A program made the position numbers and the translations under genes. Below the pieces are notes generated by a model. The model ran no database searches, was not told where the DNA came from, and was given only the letters and a program-made list of their open reading frames with translations. Of a stretch of 6,191 nt of DNA, positions 1-6,191 are shown in pieces. Source of the DNA: Bacillota bacterium (GTDB taxonomy: Bacteria; Bacillota; Clostridia; Peptostreptococcales; Acidaminobacteraceae); assembly GCA_030529205.1 (NCBI GenBank), contig JAUMXJ010000069.1, positions 1 through 6,191 on the forward strand, given 5' to 3'. Within the stretch, counting starts at the first letter, position 1. Each line of letters opens with the position of its first letter.

Positions 1-3000
1 TTATACTATCTGGCGTTTGTCGGATTTCAGGTGATAGGAATCTATACTCTTGTCTTGAACAGCAAGAGTAAGAGCAATCGATTGGTATTTGCCGTTTTTT
101 TGGCTTTGAGCATGTGGGCGATCGGGATGTCCGCCATGACATTTTCCAAGAACAGCGACGAGGCGTTGCTGTGGGCGCGGGTGTCCGGAATCGGATGGTG
201 CAGTTACTTTGCGATTCTGTTCCATTTCGTCATTCACTACACGCGCAGAAATCATAAAAAGTGGGTGATTTTTGCGATTTACCTGATTCCGTTGTTCGTG
301 TACTATTCCACATTTGTGTCGGATTCCGAACGTGTCATTCAGGTGGCGACGTACGGATACAGCGCGAGAGCGTTTGTCGCGACCAATGACTTCGATCTTG
401 TCGAATTCGGGTTTCAAATGTACTTTCTGCTCTGTAATTACATGATGCTGAATATTCTGTCCCAGCACCAGAAGGAAGCGGAGTTTAAAAAAATCAAATC
501 CGAAACCCGTGTGCTCTTCATGGGAATTGCATTCAGTTTCTTGTTCAGCGTCTCCATCAATATCAGCCGCATTATCTGGGAGATAGAAATCCCGGCGCTG
601 ACGATTTTTTCCGCATTCGGCTTCGGATTCGCGATCTTACACAATCAGCGCAAATATAACTTTTTGTACGAGAAAGTATCTCTTACCACGGCTTGGAATG
701 AGAAACAGGCGCCCGAGTTTCAGAGAGGAATCGGGGTCGCCAATTTGTATATTATTTTGAGCAATGCCATTTACTTTGTGATTTACTACTATTATCGGCT
801 GACGAGCAATTGGTTGTTGGTGATTCCGACCTTGGTCATCTCCGTAACCCTGTACATGGTGTATTTATCGGGGCTCTCGGAAAAGAGAAAGGTGCTGGTC
901 TCCAGCTTTATGATCGGAATCAGCATCATCTCGGCATCGATTCTTCTCGACCGCATCGGTTCTCTTACAACCTGGGCGATCGGGTTTTCCGTCCTTCTGT
1001 TTATGATTACATCGGGCTACGGAAAACAGATTTTTTTGATTATTTTCTCTATTTTTATTGCACAGGCATACATCGTCTATCTGCGTATCGGCTCCTATGT
1101 GTACTACACGAACGGAGACTTTTTGATGCGTACTTTTTTCACCCTTTCGATGATGTATGTGGCGCTGTTTATCAGAAGATTGATTACCAACGAAGATGTC
1201 CAGAACACGAATCACCTGAAATTTCAAGAGATTCTGACCGATTTGTCGGAAGAGGGAATTGAATCCGTGGACGAGGGCGCAAACGAACTCATCAAAGAAA
1301 TTTTGAATTATACCTCCAATTTTTTCGAGGTGGATCGCGGCTATGTCCTGGTGAAAGACAGTGATGCGGTGATGAGGAGCATATTCTCGTGGAGCAGTGA
1401 CGGGCATGATTACGGCTTGAGTTTGAGCAAGGATTTTTATGAACGGATAAGCGAAAAAGAGTTTATTTATGTGCGAGATGTCAGAAGCCTTTCCTTGCAG
1501 GATGAGGAGATGATCGAGAGGGAATTCGGGGAAAATACCATGTCCCTGCTGGTGATTCCGATCTACAAGGCGGGAGAACTGATCGCAATGGTTTGCTGTG
1601 AATCGGTACACAAGATGAAGTACATTATCCACGATATTATCAATACTTTGTCGAACACCATTACCAGCATGTTTGAAAAAGCGGATAAGGAAAACACCAT
1701 TTACACCTACGCTTACTACGATCTGCCGACCGGACTCCCGAACCGCAATATGTTTGCCAAGAGATTGGAAGAGGCGATTTTAGAGGTGAAATCCCAAGAA
1801 GCGGAGAGGGAACAGCCTTTTCCTATGCAGGTCGCCGTCGTCTTCATCGGGTTTGAATATCATAAACGCATTGTCGGCAGTACCGGACAGGATATTTCGG
1901 AATCCCATCTCACCGCGATCGGAAAGAGGATTTCAGCAGTCAGCGGCAGACATCTGCTCGCACGCTTCGGAAACGACAACCTGATCATGCTCCTCAGAGA
2001 TTACGGCGATCTCGACAGAGTGATTGAACGGATCAATGTCGAGATGGAAGAGCCGATTCAGGTCGACGGCAGCATTATCTCCGTCGGTCTCAATATCGGC
2101 GCGGCGATTTATCCCGACGACGGAGATTCCGTGCGCTCCCTGGTAAAAAATGCCGATATGGCGCTTTATGAGGCGAGAAGATCGGGAATCGCCTCATTCG
2201 TCCGCTATTCGAAAGAACTCGCGGACAAATTTGAAGAAAAAATAACCTTGACCAACAGCTTGTATCGGGCGATTGAAAACCAGGAACTCACGCTGTTTTA
2301 TCAACCGCAGATCAATGTGAAGACACAAAAAATAGAGGGAGTGGAGGCGCTGATTCGATGGTTTCATCCTGAAAAAGGGATGATTTCCCCGGGCGTGTTT
2401 ATTCCGATTGCGGAAGAGACGGGGATTATCACATCCATCGGAAAATGGGTTCTCGAGCAGGCGTGTTTGCAGGCGAGAGAATGGAAGAAAAAATTCGGAG
2501 CCGATCTTCTGATGGCGGTGAATGTATCCACCAGACAGCTTCAGGAGGGCTCATTGGACAAATTGGTCGAGACTGTCCTCAGAAAATCCGAGCTGAGTGC
2601 AAATTTCTTGGAGATTGAGGTGACGGAGTCCGAGCAGCTTACGACACAGAATCACGCAATCGACAATTTGCAGAGCCTCAGAGACCTCGGCGTGCAAATC
2701 GCCATCGACGACTTCGGCACGAAGTACTCCTCTCTTGCGAGACTCAGGCATCTGCCGATTTCCAAGCTGAAGATCGACATGAACTTTGTGCGTGCCATCA
2801 ACACCGGAGAAAAGAGCAATCAGCTCGTCACCTCGATTATCAGACTCGGAAAGAACTTAAATTTGAAGGTTCTTGCGGAAGGTGTGGAGACACCGGAGCA
2901 GTACGAGTACTTGCGCGACAACGGCTGCGACGAGATTCAGGGATACTATTTTTATAAACCGATGCGCAGGGAAGAAGTGGAATTTCTTTTGAGACGACAG

Positions 3001-3030
3001 ATGGAGGAGGAAGAAGCATGGCAGAAATAA
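1..3030 (+). CDS. Membrane-bound c-di-GMP phosphodiesterase, 7TM-6TM-GAF-degenerate GGDEF-EAL (5' partial)
   Basis: Predicted inner-membrane enzyme that hydrolyses cyclic di-GMP to pGpG. Codons are numbered from base 1. Codons 1-214 form seven helices resembling HisKA_7TM (about 1-20, 28-48, 57-80, 87-106, 136-155, 170-193, 199-214), and about six more lie at 247-393. A GAF-like domain spans about 409-560, GGDEF 570-735 and EAL 748-995. The GGDEF domain is degenerate: the signature reads GNDNL (657-661), and the usual D-x-D-x-F metal site reads GFEYH (617-621), so cyclase activity is unlikely. The EAL domain looks complete: EALIRW (E782), N841, VTES E876, D903-D904, K924, AEGVET E960 and Q980. 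The frame is open to the left edge. A GTG at 31 is possible, but it has no good ribosome binding site and would cut through helix 1. Gapless alignment with gene 2 suggests about seven codons are missing. Membrane topology and ligand are inferred or unknown. Confidence 0.93.
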   Translation, partial: LYYLAFVGFQVIGIYTLVLNSKSKSNRLVFAVFLALSMWAIGMSAMTFSKNSDEALLWARVSGIGWCSYFAILFHFVIHYTRRNHKKWVIFAIYLIPLFVYYSTFVSDSERVIQVATYGYSARAFVATNDFDLVEFGFQMYFLLCNYMMLNILSQHQKEAEFKKIKSETRVLFMGIAFSFLFSVSINISRIIWEIEIPALTIFSAFGFGFAILHNQRKYNFLYEKVSLTTAWNEKQAPEFQRGIGVANLYIILSNAIYFVIYYYYRLTSNWLLVIPTLVISVTLYMVYLSGLSEKRKVLVSSFMIGISIISASILLDRIGSLTTWAIGFSVLLFMITSGYGKQIFLIIFSIFIAQAYIVYLRIGSYVYYTNGDFLMRTFFTLSMMYVALFIRRLITNEDVQNTNHLKFQEILTDLSEEGIESVDEGANELIKEILNYTSNFFEVDRGYVLVKDSDAVMRSIFSWSSDGHDYGLSLSKDFYERISEKEFIYVRDVRSLSLQDEEMIEREFGENTMSLLVIPIYKAGELIAMVCCESVHKMKYIIHDIINTLSNTITSMFEKADKENTIYTYAYYDLPTGLPNRNMFAKRLEEAILEVKSQEAEREQPFPMQVAVVFIGFEYHKRIVGSTGQDISESHLTAIGKRISAVSGRHLLARFGNDNLIMLLRDYGDLDRVIERINVEMEEPIQVDGSIISVGLNIGAAIYPDDGDSVRSLVKNADMALYEARRSGIASFVRYSKELADKFEEKITLTNSLYRAIENQELTLFYQPQINVKTQKIEGVEALIRWFHPEKGMISPGVFIPIAEETGIITSIGKWVLEQACLQAREWKKKFGADLLMAVNVSTRQLQEGSLDKLVETVLRKSELSANFLEIEVTESEQLTTQNHAIDNLQSLRDLGVQIAIDDFGTKYSSLARLRHLPISKLKIDMNFVRAINTGEKSNQLVTSIIRLGKNLNLKVLAEGVETPEQYEYLRDNGCDEIQGYYFYKPMRREEVEFLLRRQMEEEEAWQK
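3003..3010 (+). promoter_or_regulatory. Ribosome binding site of gene 2, inside the end of gene 1
   Basis: GGAGGAGG lies seven bases before the ATG at 3018, a near-ideal Shine-Dalgarno sequence and spacing. It is embedded in the final codons of gene 1, where it also encodes part of a glutamate-rich end. It fixes the start of gene 2. Because gene 1 stops only 13 bases after that start, ribosomes finishing gene 1 could re-initiate here, which suggests translational coupling (inference). Confidence 0.85.
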
Positions 3031-6000
3031 TTTCCATTTTGTTTTATATAATATTTGTCGTGAGCATTTTGATTGCCGCTTACATTTTGTTCTCCAATCC
3101 TTCCAGATGGGATGTCCGCCTCGCGTTTCTGATCGCGCTGGCAACTGCGGTCAGAAATCTCGGATACAGTATGCGCTCCGTGGCAACCAGCTTTGATGAA
3201 GCCATTCTCTGGACTTATATCGCCGCAATCGGGTGGACCTCCTTTTATTGTCTGACCTTTGCGTGGTTCTACAACTATCTGTTCCGCAGATTCAATAAGT
3301 TTTTTACAGCTTTGGCGTTCTTCGCCTACATCGGGCTGTTGTGGACATTTGTCCTCTCTCCCTCTTCTTCTGAATTCTACAATCTGGTAATCACGAAGTT
3401 CGGAATCGTCGATGTCAAGTATTTTTACGGAAGCACGGCTTCTTACAGCGAGATGGTGTCTGCCGTAATTTACGTATCGGTCATCTCTCTGATCATCGTC
3501 TCGTCCATTGTTCAGCTGGTCAACTCCAAAGATACCAAGAAAAAAGGAAACCTCACCATACTCGTCTCCGGATTTTCTTTGGCGGTTCTCCTCTCACTGG
3601 TCTCCGATCAGCTGGGGCAACTCATGACGGAAAACCAACTGCCGAGTCTGTCTCCCATTTATTCCGTGCTCGTCATCGGATCGATCTTGACAGTCCTCAT
3701 CCGCGATGAAAAAGTCAGACCGCTCAGCGTACTGATGACGACCTATCGCAATATCGAAGATATCGAGTCCAGAGTCTGGGAGCGCGTGGAAATCTACATC
3801 GTGATCATTGCACTTGCATCATTCGGATTGAACCGCATTTTTTTCTCGAACAGCTATAACAATGACGAGTACATCTTGCTGATTACGGCATTGACGGTGG
3901 CATCCCTGATGCGCATCATGCGGTTGACATTAAAAAATAAGACGCTTACGGGCTTTGTCCTCGTCTTTTTACTGTCTGTTGAGATTATCGTGTCGATGAC
4001 GGTGGGCTTCCGGACCTCTTTGATCAGCGTCTGGTTCTATCCGTTTTGCTACTTGCCGCTTCTGGTACTTCTGACGGATCGCAAAGCGATTTTTGCCGTC
4101 TGCGCCCTGTCCGTATTCTACGCGCTTTCCGTGATGTTCAACATGGGTGGAAAGTGGAGCGGATTTAATACACAGGGCGTCATCCAGAGGGTGACATTGA
4201 GTTTGATTTTCTGTCTGCAGCTTTTTTACGGAAATCGCTTTTATCGAAAAAGAAATTCGTACAATCAGAGATTGATAGAAATCCAGGAAAAGTACGCGGA
4301 GGTTACGGCGTACTACATCGACATCAATATCGAGAACTATGTCGCCAAGACGGAGGGGATGCTTAAGCTCTGTCGAGAGTTTATCAATGCGGACCGCTTT
4401 TTCGTCCTGATGTTCGACTATAAGAAAGACTGCGTAATAGAGCATTACGAGTCTCTCGGTGAGAATGTCTCCTCTACCAGGAATATTATGAAGAACATCC
4501 GCCTCTCGGATATGAAATGGTTTTTCGAAAGACTGAGAACCGACGGCATTTTAAGTGTGCAGGACATCCGGACTCTGCCGAGGGAAGCGAAGAGCGAAAT
4601 CCTCCTGTTCTCCTGGTCCGCGATCGAGTCCATCTACTGTGCTCCGATTTACAGCGGAACGGAGATCGTCGGAGTCGTCGGTCAGGAAAAGGTGAAGAGC
4701 GATTTGACTCTGCCGAAAGAGGAAGAGGACTTTGTTATTTTTGCGGCAAATGCACAGGCGGAAGCATTCTCCAAAATCGTATCGCAGAATAAAATCAATC
4801 AGATGGCGTATTACAATGCACTCACAAATCTGCCGAACCGATTTGAATTTCAAAAACGAGTGGAGCATGTCATCAATGTGGAAAAGAATGAGGATTGCGC
4901 AATGGTCTTCCTCGATTTGGACTCTTTCCAGGAGATCAATGACGTCATCGGTCATGACGGCGGTGACGAGCTCCTGGTTCTGCTCGCGAAAGAAATATCT
5001 CGAAAAATCGGAAAGAACGATATTCTTGCACACTATGCGGGGGACGAGTTTGCGATTCTTCTTACGAATGTGAGTTCGCGTCATGAGGTCGGACAGAAGG
5101 TGAGCGATATCCTGAACTCCGTCCGCATTCCGAAGAAGATACTCAATCGGGAGTTCTTCGTATCCGCAAGTGCAGGCGTTTCCATGTACAAGGAGGATGC
5201 GCACAGTTTCGATCAGATGATCAGCAACTCCGAGCTTGCGCAGTATGTAGCAAAGAAAACGGGAAAGAACAAGTATATTATCTGCGATGAGTATATGAAA
5301 ATAGAGAATCTGCATCGCATCGAAATGAAGAAGAGTTTTGTCGCGGCAATCGACCGGGGTGAGTTGTTTATCGAGTATCAGCCTGTTCTCGAATCCGCCG
5401 AGATGAAATCGATCGGATTTGAAGCACTGTTGCGGTGGAGACATCGCGATTACAATATCCTCTATCCGGAGGAATTTTTGCCTCTCTCGGATGAAGTCGT
5501 GCTCAACTCCAAAATCCTGAATTTCGTCGTGGAAGAAAGCTGTAAGCAACTCAAAAAATGGGAGGCGGAGGGTTATGAGACCCGCATTACGGTCAATATG
5601 TCCTGTGATCAGATCGATCATATCGACTTTGCCAAAATCTTCGAGGACAACATACTTCTTTACGGAATCAATCCGTCCGGTCTTGTGGCGGAGATATCCG
5701 AAAAATACGGGTACGAAATTGACAATGACATGCTCGGAAGATTGCGCAGCCTCGGAATGTCGGTATCCATTGACGAATTCGGTTCGAAGAACTCATCTCT
5801 TGCCCGCATCGCACATTTGAATATCGATGAAATCAAAATCGATATGGGATTTGTGCAGCGAATCGGCAGCACCAGGAAAGACGACGGAATAGCGCAGTCC
5901 ATTATCGAAATGGGAAGCGATCTCGGGCTGAAGGTGACCGCGCTCGGAATTGAAAACAATGAACAGTATGAGTTTTTTAAAGCCAGCGGATGTCACTATG

Positions 6001-6137
6001 TCCAGGGTTATTTTTTCTATCGTTCCATGCGTGCGGAGGACGCGACCGACCTGCTCGCATTTCACCGCGGGGAGCATCAGGGTATCAAAGAGAAAGAAAC
6101 CCTGCCGCATTTAAAAGCTGCACCCGGGTATCAGTGA
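3018..6137 (+). CDS. Membrane-bound diguanylate cyclase, 7TM-6TM-GAF-GGDEF-degenerate EAL
   Basis: Predicted inner-membrane enzyme of 1039 residues making cyclic di-GMP from two GTP. The ATG follows a strong ribosome binding site. Seven N-terminal helices (about 4-25, 32-50, 63-88, 97-114, 145-167, 178-197, 213-229) are followed by six more (about 257-405), a short charged linker, a GAF-like domain (about 440-585), GGDEF (596-760) and EAL (about 770-1017). The cyclase site is intact: D633-L-D635, N641-D642 and AGDEF at 674-678, a tolerated variant of GGDEF. The product-inhibition I-site RxxD is absent; the same position reads GKND (665-668). The EAL domain keeps E802, N860, E895, K940 and Q996, but DDFG is DEFG (D919, E920) and AEGVET is ALGIEN (Leu976 for Glu). 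It is therefore probably a poor or inactive phosphodiesterase and may instead bind nucleotide or a partner. It overlaps gene 1 by 13 bases and is its paralogue. A polar tail of about 22 residues follows the EAL domain. Confidence 0.95.
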   Translation: MAEIISILFYIIFVVSILIAAYILFSNPSRWDVRLAFLIALATAVRNLGYSMRSVATSFDEAILWTYIAAIGWTSFYCLTFAWFYNYLFRRFNKFFTALAFFAYIGLLWTFVLSPSSSEFYNLVITKFGIVDVKYFYGSTASYSEMVSAVIYVSVISLIIVSSIVQLVNSKDTKKKGNLTILVSGFSLAVLLSLVSDQLGQLMTENQLPSLSPIYSVLVIGSILTVLIRDEKVRPLSVLMTTYRNIEDIESRVWERVEIYIVIIALASFGLNRIFFSNSYNNDEYILLITALTVASLMRIMRLTLKNKTLTGFVLVFLLSVEIIVSMTVGFRTSLISVWFYPFCYLPLLVLLTDRKAIFAVCALSVFYALSVMFNMGGKWSGFNTQGVIQRVTLSLIFCLQLFYGNRFYRKRNSYNQRLIEIQEKYAEVTAYYIDINIENYVAKTEGMLKLCREFINADRFFVLMFDYKKDCVIEHYESLGENVSSTRNIMKNIRLSDMKWFFERLRTDGILSVQDIRTLPREAKSEILLFSWSAIESIYCAPIYSGTEIVGVVGQEKVKSDLTLPKEEEDFVIFAANAQAEAFSKIVSQNKINQMAYYNALTNLPNRFEFQKRVEHVINVEKNEDCAMVFLDLDSFQEINDVIGHDGGDELLVLLAKEISRKIGKNDILAHYAGDEFAILLTNVSSRHEVGQKVSDILNSVRIPKKILNREFFVSASAGVSMYKEDAHSFDQMISNSELAQYVAKKTGKNKYIICDEYMKIENLHRIEMKKSFVAAIDRGELFIEYQPVLESAEMKSIGFEALLRWRHRDYNILYPEEFLPLSDEVVLNSKILNFVVEESCKQLKKWEAEGYETRITVNMSCDQIDHIDFAKIFEDNILLYGINPSGLVAEISEKYGYEIDNDMLGRLRSLGMSVSIDEFGSKNSSLARIAHLNIDEIKIDMGFVQRIGSTRKDDGIAQSIIEMGSDLGLKVTALGIENNEQYEFFKASGCHYVQGYFFYRSMRAEDATDLLAFHRGEHQGIKEKETLPHLKAAPGYQ

Positions 6138-6191
6138 CGCACGGCGGATGGCGGGGCGGGCGGTATGCAGGAAGCCTCGAGGGCAGAAAAA
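6138..6191. other. GC-rich 3' flank, no supported gene
   Basis: These 54 bases after the stop of gene 2 are clearly richer in G and C than the genes before them. I see no terminator: the only inverted repeat is the loopless palindrome CCTCGAGG near 6175-6182, with no U-tract of note. Possible ATG starts at 6148 and 6165 stay open to the window edge, but neither has a convincing ribosome binding site and each reads only 9-14 codons. A third gene beginning here cannot be shown or excluded. Confidence 0.4.

Noticed and set aside
31..33. GTG at 31 as the start of gene 1
   Set aside because: No good ribosome binding site precedes it, the frame is open to base 1, and starting here would remove the first half of helix 1, which is intact in the paralogue.
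865..1632. A 255-codon open frame on the minus strand opposite the second membrane block and GAF part of gene 1
   Set aside because: Rich in His, Gln and Arg with no domain, and fully covered by the well-supported plus-strand gene; a shadow frame.
4551..5621. A 356-codon open frame on the minus strand opposite the GGDEF and EAL parts of gene 2
   Set aside because: It lies wholly inside a gene with clear conserved motifs, its translation shows no recognisable domain, and its composition (rich in His, Arg, Ile, Leu) is typical of an antisense shadow.
6165..6191. Possible start of a third gene (ATG at 6165, or 6148 in another frame)
   Set aside because: Too few codons before the window edge and no convincing ribosome binding site; left as unassigned flank.
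6170..6191. Rho-independent terminator after gene 2
   Set aside because: The only symmetric element is the short loopless palindrome CCTCGAGG, and the plus strand shows an A-run at the edge rather than a T-run.
1..6191. CRISPR array, insertion sequence, transfer RNA or riboswitch such as a c-di-GMP aptamer
   Set aside because: Coding sequence fills almost the entire window, no short direct repeats or terminal inverted repeats were seen, and any leader able to hold a riboswitch would lie upstream of base 1.

Overview
The window holds two long, same-strand genes that cover almost all of it. Each encodes a large multi-pass membrane protein with a cytoplasmic GAF-GGDEF-EAL output, so the locus is dedicated to turnover of the second messenger cyclic di-GMP. 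Roughly balanced base composition, a perfect GGAGGAGG ribosome binding site and an N-terminal seven-helix module of the HisKA_7TM type fit a Bacillota (Clostridia-like) bacterium. That assignment is an inference from style only; no taxonomic marker gene is present.

Layout: gene 1 (1-3030) is cut by the left edge, with probably only about seven codons missing. Gene 2 (3018-6137) starts inside the last codons of gene 1, in another frame, with its ribosome binding site inside gene 1. The last 54 bases (6138-6191) are GC-rich and carry no gene that I can support. No promoter or terminator is visible, so the operon may extend in both directions.

The two proteins have the same domain order (seven helices, about six more helices, GAF, GGDEF, EAL) and align without a gap across the first membrane helices, so they look like a tandem duplication. 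Their active sites have decayed in opposite ways. Gene 1 has a ruined GGDEF domain (GNDNL, metal-site aspartates lost) and an EAL domain with every catalytic residue I can check, so it is predicted to be a phosphodiesterase. Gene 2 has an intact cyclase core (DLD, ND, AGDEF) and an EAL domain missing key residues (DDFG to DEFG, AEGVET to ALGIEN), so it is predicted to be a diguanylate cyclase. The most interesting reading is a co-translated, membrane-bound pair in which one bifunctional ancestor has split into a c-di-GMP maker and a c-di-GMP breaker, possibly acting in one complex under related sensory control.
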